21,948 nt of DNA, taken from contig JBDUDA010000021.1 of assembly GCA_040003205.1 (NCBI GenBank), positions 1-21,948 of the forward strand, read 5' to 3'. Position 1 is the stretch's first letter. Every line of letters begins with the position of its first letter. The translations under genes were made by a program, and so were the position numbers. Below, in pieces: positions 7,781-14,838 of this stretch. The stretch is from JALYIM01 sp040003205. GTDB lineage: Bacteria > Acidobacteriota > Terriglobia > Terriglobales > Acidobacteriaceae. The notes below the pieces were generated by a model. That model was not told where the DNA came from. It ran no database searches and saw nothing but the letters and a program-made list of their open reading frames with translations.

Positions 7781-9040
7781 CTAGCCTCCCGCTTCGAAGC
7801 GCAATGCCTCGATGGGATCAATAGACGCCGCCTTGCGCGCGGGATACAACGCCGACAAGACTGCAATCGTGCCCAATAATCCGCAGGCCAGCGCGCCGGA
7901 TTGCCACGTGGTAATCAGTCCCGCGAAGAAGTCAGGCATCGGCAACAGATTGACCAGAGCACATAGTCCGTATGCCACGCCTAATCCCAATCCTCCGCTG
8001 ATGAATGCAATCAGCAGGGCTTCGATAAAAAACTGTTTCAGGATGGTGTGGGCGGGAGCGCCCAGCGCTTTACGCACTCCGATCTCGCGCGTGCGCTCGC
8101 GCACCGCCACCATCATGACGTTCATCACTCCGAGACCGCCAAGAAATAGGGTGACGATGCCAACCGCGCCCAGAAAATATTTCATTCCGTCGGTCATCTG
8201 GCGGAAGGCTTTGGCTTCTTGAACTGTGTCCCAGATCGGACAGGCTTCTTTATCCTTGGGATCAAAGTTATGCATTTTGCCCAATGCTGCTCGCAGTTCG
8301 TGTTTGCAGGCTTCATGCTGCTCCACCGACTTGGGGGTCACCAGCAGCTGGTCAAAAGTGGTCGGCGTGCCCGGAGCTTTATCCGGAAAGTCTCTTCTCA
8401 TTGCAGAAAATGGAATGAAGACTTTGTTGACGTCCCATCCGTCGTAGCTGGAGTCCTGCTTTTTCTGCGCCATGACGCCAATTACCACGAAGGGAGAGTC
8501 GTTGAGATAGATGTTTTCGCCCACAGGATTGCGTCCGGGGAAAAGTTGTTTCGCGGCATCGCTGCCTAGAAAAGCGACCTGGCGCGCTTCCCGCTGATCT
8601 TCCCAGTTGTAAAAGCGTCCCTGGCCAACATCGAGTGTGCGAATGTGTCCAAAGGGCGGATACGACCCCGTGACGGTGAAAGCAGCATTGTTGAAATTGC
8701 TATGCACGCGGACAGTGTCCTGCTCCAATTCTGGGATCGCATCTTCGCAGTCGGGGGACTGCGCCTGCACGGCTGCAACATCGTCGTCCTCCCAGTGCAC
8801 GACGCGTCCCGCGCGCGCTCCGCCCACTTGCATGCTGGTGCGTCCGTGGAAGACGATCATCAAATCTTTCCCTAAATTTCGGGCTTGTTCTTCCTGACCT
8901 TTTTCCAGTCCTTCGCCGGCCGCCACCATCAAGACGATTGAGACGATTCCCCACGCGATCCCGAACATGGTCAAGAATGTGCGCAGCTTGTGCGCCCACA
9001 GCGTTCGCAGCACGTCGCTAATAAGATCGCGCAGGACCAT
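7781..9040 (-). CDS. MacB/FtsX-type ABC transporter permease (upstream of pair)
   Basis: 419-aa permease with the same architecture as its downstream partner: membrane segment at about 17-40, MacB_PCD-like periplasmic domain, and three C-terminal membrane helices. The signature GGLGVMNVMMVAVRERTREIGVRKALGA lies between helices 2 and 3 and the protein ends in DPIEALRFEAGG. The conserved frame PTxFDQLLV...VEQHEACKHELRAALG belongs to the periplasmic domain. The two permeases are clearly homologous but not near-identical, which suggests an old duplication. No ATP-binding subunit (Walker A, LSGGQ) or membrane-fusion protein is encoded within 6 kb on either side. The ATG at 9040 is the family start (MVLRDLISDVLRTLWAHKLRTFLTMFGI-like); its ribosome-binding site is weak. 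Confidence 0.9.
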   Translation of the reverse strand: MVLRDLISDVLRTLWAHKLRTFLTMFGIAWGIVSIVLMVAAGEGLEKGQEEQARNLGKDLMIVFHGRTSMQVGGARAGRVVHWEDDDVAAVQAQSPDCEDAIPELEQDTVRVHSNFNNAAFTVTGSYPPFGHIRTLDVGQGRFYNWEDQREARQVAFLGSDAAKQLFPGRNPVGENIYLNDSPFVVIGVMAQKKQDSSYDGWDVNKVFIPFSAMRRDFPDKAPGTPTTFDQLLVTPKSVEQHEACKHELRAALGKMHNFDPKDKEACPIWDTVQEAKAFRQMTDGMKYFLGAVGIVTLFLGGLGVMNVMMVAVRERTREIGVRKALGAPAHTILKQFFIEALLIAFISGGLGLGVAYGLCALVNLLPMPDFFAGLITTWQSGALACGLLGTIAVLSALYPARKAASIDPIEALRFEAGG

Positions 9041-9176
9041 TGCTCATTTGGACGCAGCCTGGGGCAGAACGTAAGCCGCGAAGCGTTCCTGTTAGGGGGA
9101 TACGCACGGAGAGAAGGTTTTGTTCGAGGTTTGTAAGGGAGGAGGAGAATTTTACGTTCGTCACATGAGTAGCGAC

Positions 9177-9304
9177 CGTGGAGGGCGGCTCTTGAGAGCC
9201 GCGTTGAGGATGGTTCGATTACAGGCTCTAGCCCCTGCGATGTCGGGCCCTGAAGGGCTGACATTGCGCGTTCTAACGCGGCCATGAATGGCCGCTCTTC
9301 CACG
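9177..9304. repeat. 128-bp palindromic multi-hairpin element (REP/BIME-like)
   Basis: The ends are inverted: CGTGGA (9177-9182) and TCCACG (9299-9304). Just inside are two perfect hairpins with 8-bp arms and 2-nt loops: GCGGCTCT-TG-AGAGCCGC (9185-9202) and GCGGCCAT-GA-ATGGCCGC (9278-9295). Between them are TGTC...GACA enclosing GCCC-TGAA-GGGC (9241-9263) and GCGTT-CT-AACGC (9268-9279). The left and right termini are diverged inverted copies of each other. This resembles a REP pair (BIME) or a very small non-autonomous mobile element. No transposase is in the window. Confidence 0.75.
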
Positions 9305-9359
9305 TAAAGCTTGTTTTGTTAGGACCGAGCCTTGGACCATCTTCAGAAAAAGACCAGCC

Positions 9360-9417
9360 CTGTCATGTTGAGCGGAGAGAGTCGCGACAGCGGCGAACGC
9401 AGTCGAAACATCCCTAT
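9360..9417. repeat. Intergenic repeat, second type (TGTCATGTTGAGCG ... AGTCGAAACATCCCTAT), copy 1
   Basis: It begins CTGTCATGTTGAGCGGAG and ends AGTCGAAACATCCCTAT. The 17-nt end recurs exactly, inverted, at 18820-18836, and the beginning is matched by an inverted copy up to about 18877. A direct copy of the start occurs at 21919-21936. It sits just beyond the 3' end of trmFO. Confidence 0.65.
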
Positions 9418-9448
9418 TTCTGGAATGCAGCGTCGAGGTTACGCATCG

Positions 9449-10804
9449 TCAGGCAGCTGCGACGGTCCCGAGAGAATTGCCAAGCGCCCATCCATCAAAC
9501 TCGCGCAGAGCCAATTCACACTGACTCTTGTGGCGCTCCTGGCGGTCGCGAATCTTTTCTGCCAGCGGAGGCAGCAAGTCGAATGTAATGTTAGCGGGTT
9601 GAAACTTCTTCGCATCTGCGTGAGTGATGTAATGGACGAGCGACCCAAAAGCGCTCGCGCGCGGAGGCGCCACCGGCGCAGTTTCGGTTAGCAAGGCGGC
9701 GGCTTGAATTCCCGCCATGAGTCCGGTCGCAATTGATTCCACGTAGCCTTCGACTCCACATATTTGCCCGGCAAACAAAACACTGGGATGCTGTTTCATC
9801 TGTAGCGTGTCACACAATAACAACGGTGAATTGATGTAAGTGTTGCGATGGATTTGTCCGTAGCGCAGGAAACGCGCATTTTCGAGACCCGGGATCAATC
9901 GCAATACGCGTGCTTGCTCTCCGAACTTCAAGTGATTTTGGAATCCTACGAGGTTGTAGGAATTAGCGCGGATGTTTTCCTGACGTAACTGCACCACGGC
10001 GTACGGTCGTCGTCCGGTGCGAGGATCGTTCAGTCCCACTGGTTTCATAGGACCAAAGCGCAGCGTGTCGCGTCCCCGGCCGGCGATTTCTTCAATCGGC
10101 AAGCAGGCTTCGAAATAATTCAGCTTTTCCCACTCTTTTTCTTCGACCGATTGAGCGGCGAGAAGCGAGTCGCAAAAATGCTCGTAATCATCTTTTGTCA
10201 TCGGACAATTGATGTAGTCCGCGGAGCCTTTGTCGTAGCGCGCCGCCAGGTACACCTTCGACATATCAATCGAATCGGCCTCGACGATGGGGCTGATGGA
10301 GTCGTAAAAATACAGGTTGGAAACATCGTTTCCGTTTACTTCCGCCGGAACGCTAAGCCGCGCGATTTCGATCGAAAGAGCGTCGGACGTCAGTGGTCCG
10401 CTCGCAACAATCGTGATCTGATCTTCGTCAATACGCGTCACCTCTTCTCGTCGCACCGTGATCAAAGGCTCGGAAGAAACAGCTTGCGTAACCTTCGCCG
10501 CAAAAGCCTCGCGATCCACGGCAAGCGCATGTCCGGCAGGGACAGCGCATTCACGAGCGATGGCCAGGAGCAGTGATCCAGCGCGCCGCAGCTCTTCCTT
10601 CAACAGCCAGGGCGCAGTGTTTTCACTTTCTGATTTCAGCGAGTTCGAACAAACTAATTCCGCGAAGTTTTCCGTTTGGTGCGCGGGAGTGGAACGCACT
10701 GGACGCATCTCGAACAATTCCGCCGCGATGCCGCGACGGGCACACTGCCAGGCAGCTTCTGAGCCGGCAAGGCCCGCGCCGATAATTTTTATGGATTGCT
10801 TCAC
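9449..10804 (-). CDS. trmFO: Methylenetetrahydrofolate-tRNA-(uracil-5-)-methyltransferase TrmFO
   Basis: TrmFO is a flavoprotein that uses methylenetetrahydrofolate and NAD(P)H to form m5U54 in the tRNA T-loop. The N-terminal FAD motif is GAGLAGSEAAW (9-19). It is followed by the family blocks EMRPVRSTPAHQT and ELVCSNSLKSE, with C52. The second conserved cysteine is C234 in FEACLPIEEIAGRG, followed by RFGPMKPVGL. The C-terminal GQICGVEGYVESIATG completes the signature. GTG at 10804 is chosen as start: it gives the family N-terminus (VKQSIKIIGAG), 451 aa, and an AGGGAG site about 9 nt upstream. The frame stays open to 10984, but that extension overlaps purF and includes translated intergenic repeat (VIPSEAEGPASSW). 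It lies downstream of purF on the same strand, 104 bp away. Confidence 0.96.
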   Translation of the reverse strand: MKQSIKIIGAGLAGSEAAWQCARRGIAAELFEMRPVRSTPAHQTENFAELVCSNSLKSESENTAPWLLKEELRRAGSLLLAIARECAVPAGHALAVDREAFAAKVTQAVSSEPLITVRREEVTRIDEDQITIVASGPLTSDALSIEIARLSVPAEVNGNDVSNLYFYDSISPIVEADSIDMSKVYLAARYDKGSADYINCPMTKDDYEHFCDSLLAAQSVEEKEWEKLNYFEACLPIEEIAGRGRDTLRFGPMKPVGLNDPRTGRRPYAVVQLRQENIRANSYNLVGFQNHLKFGEQARVLRLIPGLENARFLRYGQIHRNTYINSPLLLCDTLQMKQHPSVLFAGQICGVEGYVESIATGLMAGIQAAALLTETAPVAPPRASAFGSLVHYITHADAKKFQPANITFDLLPPLAEKIRDRQERHKSQCELALREFDGWALGNSLGTVAAA

Positions 10805-10863
10805 AAACGCGGCTCCCTGATCAAATTTCGGTGGGTGCGGGTAGTGGTAAAACACTGGCGGCC

Positions 10864-10902
10864 AAGAAGAAGCAGGTCCCTCGGCTTCGCTCGGGATGAC
10901 AG
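10864..10902. repeat. Intergenic palindromic repeat (TGTCATCCCGAGCGAAG family), copy 2
   Basis: This is an inverted half-copy of the element at 6374: minus-strand CTGTCATCCCGAGCGAAG followed by CCGAGGGACCTGCTTCTT. It occupies the purF-trmFO gap. When read in the trmFO frame it encodes VIPSEAEGPASSW, which exposes the upstream extension of that frame as non-coding. Confidence 0.75.
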
Positions 10903-10908
10903 AGTTGG

Positions 10909-12339
10909 CTAATTCTTGCTGACGGCTACTGGATGAATTTCTTCCACATCCACCCAGTTGGTTGGATATTTTCCGGTGTAGCAAGCGGTGCAGTAAGTAG
11001 TCTTCTCGCCATCGCCGCAGGCTTTTTTGAGCCCTTCGAGCGAAAGATATGAAAGTGAATCTGCACCGATGAACTCGCGAATTTCTTCGATCGATTTATT
11101 CGCCCCAATCAGTTCTTTTTTCGACGGCGTATCCACGCCATAAAAACACGGCGAAATTGTCGGTGGACAAGATATCCGCATATGCACTTCGCGGGCGCCG
11201 GCGCTGCGAATCATGCGGACAATCTTACGGCTGGTCGTCCCGCGCACGATCGAATCGTCTATTAGAACAACGCGCTTACCTTCCAGCAGACTGCGCACCG
11301 GGTTCAGCTTTAATTTCACTCCGAAATCGCGTACCGACTGGCGAGGCTCGATGAAGGTGCGTCCAATGTAGTGATTTCGAATCAATCCGAAGCGCAGCGG
11401 GATGCCGCTTTCCGCCGCATATCCCATGGCGGCAGTCACTCCGGAATCGGGCACCGGCACAACGATGTCCGCATCGGAGGGGGCTTCTCTCGCCATCTGG
11501 CGTCCAAGTTCTTCGCGACTTTCCTGAACTGCCCGTCCAAAAACACGGCTATCCGGACGCGAGAAATAAACATGCTCAAAAATGCAGCTCGATTGCGCGA
11601 GCGGCGTAGCGTAGAAACGAGACGTAATTCCTTCCGGACCCACGACTATGAGCTCGCCGGGTTTTACCTCGCGCACATAAGTCGCACCGATCAAATCGAA
11701 GGCACACGTTTCGGATGCGAAGACGACAGTGTCTTGCTTCTCTCCGGGAAGCGCGGGAATCCTTCCCATCGCCAATGGCCGAAATCCGCGCGGATCGCGC
11801 GCCGCAAAGATTCGGTCGGGACTGATCATCACCAGAGAAAACGCACCTTCCACTCTGCGTAACGCGTCAGCCATGGCTTCCGGAAGCGTCTGCTCTTTCG
11901 ACAAAGCGATCAGGTGAACAATCACTTCGGTGTCGCTGCTGGTTTGAAAAATTGACCCCTGACTCTCCATGCGGCTGCGGATTTCCGGCGCATTCACCAG
12001 ATTTCCGTTGTGCGCCAGCGCCATCATGCCTTTGTTCGATTGCACCAGGATGGGCTGCGCATTCAGCAGGGACGAATCTCCCGCCGTCGAGTATCGCGTG
12101 TGCCCGATGGCCAGCGTGCCATGCAGCCGCGAGAGCTGTTCTTCATTGAAGATATCCGTGACCAAGCCCATGGACTTGTGCATGTTCAGCGTCATGCCGT
12201 TCGAGGTGACGATGCCAGCCGATTCCTGTCCGCGATGTTGCAACGCATGCAGGCCCAGGTAGGCAAGTTTTTCGGCCTCGGGATTGGCGTAGATCGCCAC
12301 CACCCCGCACTCATCGCGAAATTTATCGGACCGAGTCAT
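10909..12339 (-). CDS. purF: Amidophosphoribosyltransferase PurF
   Basis: PurF makes 5-phosphoribosylamine from PRPP and glutamine, the first committed step of purine synthesis. The N-terminal nucleophile glutaminase domain has its catalytic C11 (DECGVVAIY) after a ten-residue propeptide, so self-processing is expected. The PRPP-binding loop VVLIDDSIVRGTTS lies at 357-370. Four cysteines, C252 (SSCIFEHVYF), C398 (SPCFYGVD), C450 and C453 (YCTACYTG), match the ligands of the 4Fe-4S cluster of Bacillus-type PurF, so oxygen-sensitive regulation is plausible. It is 476 aa long, normal for this class. The ATG at 12339 has an AGGA site about 8 nt upstream. It starts 31 bp after purL on the same strand. 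Confidence 0.97.
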   Translation of the reverse strand: MTRSDKFRDECGVVAIYANPEAEKLAYLGLHALQHRGQESAGIVTSNGMTLNMHKSMGLVTDIFNEEQLSRLHGTLAIGHTRYSTAGDSSLLNAQPILVQSNKGMMALAHNGNLVNAPEIRSRMESQGSIFQTSSDTEVIVHLIALSKEQTLPEAMADALRRVEGAFSLVMISPDRIFAARDPRGFRPLAMGRIPALPGEKQDTVVFASETCAFDLIGATYVREVKPGELIVVGPEGITSRFYATPLAQSSCIFEHVYFSRPDSRVFGRAVQESREELGRQMAREAPSDADIVVPVPDSGVTAAMGYAAESGIPLRFGLIRNHYIGRTFIEPRQSVRDFGVKLKLNPVRSLLEGKRVVLIDDSIVRGTTSRKIVRMIRSAGAREVHMRISCPPTISPCFYGVDTPSKKELIGANKSIEEIREFIGADSLSYLSLEGLKKACGDGEKTTYCTACYTGKYPTNWVDVEEIHPVAVSKN

Positions 12340-12370
12340 TTGATTTCCTGGCCTTCTAGCGAATCAAAAT

Positions 12371-14719
12371 CTAATTCGATACCAAAACCGCTTCCGGATC
12401 TGTTGCCAAAGCTTTCGTCAGTGCGCTCTCGAAATTTTGACGCATCTCTGAGATGCTCGCCGACACCACTGCGCGGCCATCAATCTTGATTTCAAATTCT
12501 GCTGGCACCGTGACGCCGATCTGTTGGGAGGAGATGCCATATTTTAGCGCTACTTGTTGGATTCGCGAGAGATTACTCTGGTCGCACGAGATGAGAATTC
12601 TACTGGCGTCTTCGCCGAAGAGGAGGAATTCGTCGGGCAAGTCATTGCCAGGGATATCTGCCTTAATTCCAATGCCTTGCGGGAAGGATGACTCGGCCAG
12701 AGCGATCGCAATCCCTCCGTCGGAGCAATCGTGGGCGGAATCAATCAGTCCGGCAGCCGCTATTTCCACAATAGCTTTCTGCAATGCTGCTTCCTTCTCT
12801 AACTCGAGCGCTGGCGGAAATCCCCATACTTGTCCCAGAATTTCTTTGGCATATTCCGATGAGCCGAACTCAGATTCCGCGTCCACAATGTCTCCCTGCT
12901 CGGAGCCCCGCAGCAGAACTACCGCTCGGCCCGCTTCGCGAAAATGCGGGAAGGTGGCTTTGCGAACATCTTCGATGATGCCAACAATCCCCAGCACCGG
13001 CGTGGGATAAATTCCCTCGCCCAAAGTTTCGTTGTAAAAGCTGACGTTCCCTCCGGTGATCGGAACGTCAAGTTCTTCGCAGGCTTTCGTGATGCCGTCA
13101 ATCACCTGCGAAAATTGCCACATAATGTGCGGCTTTTCAGGGTTTCCAAAATTCAGACAATTTGTTGCGCCAACGGGAGTAGCGCCGGAGCACGCAACGT
13201 TTCGCGCCGCCTCGGCCACCGCGTGCATCGCCCCTAGTTTCGGATCGAGATAACACCAGCGACCGTTACCGTCCAGCGCCATCGCGAGACCACGCTGCGA
13301 GCCCTTGATACGAATCACTCCAGCATCGCCCTGGCCCGGGCCCTCGACGGTATTCGTCTGCACCATCGAATCGTATTGCTGCCACACCCAACGTTTGCTG
13401 CAAATATTCGGACTTCGCAGCAGCGAATTTAGATCTTGAGTTAAATCACGGGCCTCGCCTAAATGAACATGCTCAGGCTTCTCACGGGGCAGCGGCGGCT
13501 CCCAACGCTCCAGCGGACGCTTATATACTGGGGCATCATCTGTAAGCGCTTCGTTGGGAATTTCCGCGACAACTTTTCCATGCTCGAGCACGCGCATAGT
13601 ATTTTCTTTTATGACGTGGCCGACTTCGACGGCGTCCAGTCCCCACTTCTCGAAGACGCGAAACACTTCTTCTTCTCGTCCCTTTTGTGCTACCAGCAGC
13701 ATGCGCTCCTGTGACTCACTCAGCATGATTTCGTAAGGAGTCATGCCGGTTTCACGCTGGGGAACGCGGTCCAATTCGATTTCCAATCCAACGCTGCCGC
13801 GCGCGCCCATCTCGCAGGTGGAACACGTCAGTCCCGCTGCGCCCATATCCTGAATGCCGATGACCGCGCCGGTTTGCATGGCTTCGATGCAGGCCTCGAG
13901 CAACAATTTTTCCATGAACGGATCGCCCACCTGCACATTCGGACGCTTCGCCTCTGAGCCTTCGCTGAATTCTTCGCTGGCCATGGTTGCGCCATGGATA
14001 CCATCTCGTCCAGTTTTGGACCCAACGTAAATTACCGGATTGCCTTCGCCTGCCGCCTTGGCATAAAAAATCTGGTCACGCCGAACCAGGCCAAGCGCGA
14101 AGGCGTTCACCAGAGGATTTCCCGAGTAGCAGGATTCGAATTTCGTTTCGCCGCCGAGATTAGGAACGCCGAAGCAGTTTCCGTAAGACGCGACTCCTCC
14201 GACTACACCTTCACAAATTGCGTGGTTGCGATGAATTTCTTTCTGTTTGAGTTCTTCGTCAGGACCCGAGTGCGTACCTTTTTGCATACCCGAGTTTTTT
14301 TGGATGGGACCAAAGCGCAGTGAATCCATCACCGCAACCGGACGCGCCCCCATGGTGAAAATATCCCGTAAAATGCCGCCGACGCCGGTAGTGGCTCCCT
14401 GAAACGGTTCCACAAATGAAGGATGGTTGTGCGATTCGATCTTGAACGCGCAGGCCCAGCCTTCGTCGATATCAATGATTCCAGCATTTTCTCCGGGGCC
14501 CTGAAGAACACGCCGGCTTCGCGTTGGAAGCCGCTTAAGATGCACGCGTGAAGATTTGTAGGAGCAGTGCTCGCTCCACATCACGCTGAATATTCCTAAC
14601 TCTGTGCGCGTCGGTTCGCGTCCACCCAGCAGTTGCTTGATTTTGTTGTACTCGTCGGAGGTGAGGCCGTGCTCCCGAATGACCTCGGGGGTAATAGCAA
14701 ATGCAGCAGTAGCAGTCAT
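12371..14719 (-). CDS. purL: Phosphoribosylformylglycinamidine synthase subunit PurL
   Basis: PurL is the synthetase subunit that converts FGAR to FGAM with ATP, using ammonia delivered by PurQ. Signatures seen are WSEHCSYKSSR (48-58), ESHNHPSFVEPFQGATTGVGG with RDIFTMGARPVA in the first AIRS-type domain, and GATNCLNFGNPEKP and DCSDGGIAIALAES in the second. At 782 aa it is the small, multi-subunit form, so PurS and PurQ must be encoded elsewhere; neither is in the window. The ATG at 14719 gives a short family-like N-terminus. The ribosome-binding site is not obvious. It is the first gene of purL-purF(-trmFO) and is divergent from selB with 119 bp between starts. Confidence 0.97.
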   Translation of the reverse strand: MTATAAFAITPEVIREHGLTSDEYNKIKQLLGGREPTRTELGIFSVMWSEHCSYKSSRVHLKRLPTRSRRVLQGPGENAGIIDIDEGWACAFKIESHNHPSFVEPFQGATTGVGGILRDIFTMGARPVAVMDSLRFGPIQKNSGMQKGTHSGPDEELKQKEIHRNHAICEGVVGGVASYGNCFGVPNLGGETKFESCYSGNPLVNAFALGLVRRDQIFYAKAAGEGNPVIYVGSKTGRDGIHGATMASEEFSEGSEAKRPNVQVGDPFMEKLLLEACIEAMQTGAVIGIQDMGAAGLTCSTCEMGARGSVGLEIELDRVPQRETGMTPYEIMLSESQERMLLVAQKGREEEVFRVFEKWGLDAVEVGHVIKENTMRVLEHGKVVAEIPNEALTDDAPVYKRPLERWEPPLPREKPEHVHLGEARDLTQDLNSLLRSPNICSKRWVWQQYDSMVQTNTVEGPGQGDAGVIRIKGSQRGLAMALDGNGRWCYLDPKLGAMHAVAEAARNVACSGATPVGATNCLNFGNPEKPHIMWQFSQVIDGITKACEELDVPITGGNVSFYNETLGEGIYPTPVLGIVGIIEDVRKATFPHFREAGRAVVLLRGSEQGDIVDAESEFGSSEYAKEILGQVWGFPPALELEKEAALQKAIVEIAAAGLIDSAHDCSDGGIAIALAESSFPQGIGIKADIPGNDLPDEFLLFGEDASRILISCDQSNLSRIQQVALKYGISSQQIGVTVPAEFEIKIDGRAVVSASISEMRQNFESALTKALATDPEAVLVSN

Positions 14720-14825
14720 AGGGTTGGGAAATGCCTTGGAAATACTATTGTCGCATTTTCAGCGCGCGGCTGGAAAGAGAAAGTCATCGCGTCCGTGTCG
14801 TCGCATCCGTCCGAAAAACCGCGCT

Positions 14826-14831
14826 TATACT
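14826..14831 (+). promoter_or_regulatory. Candidate -10 box for selB (possibly leaderless)
   Basis: TATACT ends 7 bp before the selB ATG at 14839, so a transcript starting at the usual distance would begin at or next to the start codon. There is no Shine-Dalgarno before this ATG, which agrees with leaderless expression. The -35 region is weak. Confidence 0.3.
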
Positions 14832-14838
14832 GTGAGCA

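Larger units (their letters stand above)
9041..9448. other. 408-bp gene-free stretch between trmFO and the permease pair
   Basis: No coding frame here resembles a protein. It holds a 128-bp multi-hairpin palindromic element (9177-9304) and a second repeat type (about 9360-9417). The 135 bp just upstream of the permease ATG (9041-9176) should contain that operon's promoter, but no convincing -35/-10 pair was found. Confidence 0.7.

Noticed and set aside
7274..7879. 201-codon open frame antisense across the junction of the two permease genes
   Set aside because: Both sense frames are well-supported permeases. The antisense product has no recognisable features.
9041..9448. CRISPR array or toxin-antitoxin genes in the gene-free stretch
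   Set aside because: The repeats are palindromic and unequal, without regular spacers, and no small frame has a start signal or family-like sequence.
14720..14838. tRNA-Sec or other small RNA in the purL-selB gap
   Set aside because: No acceptor stem, T-loop (GTTCRA) or UCA anticodon arm was found in the 119 bp.
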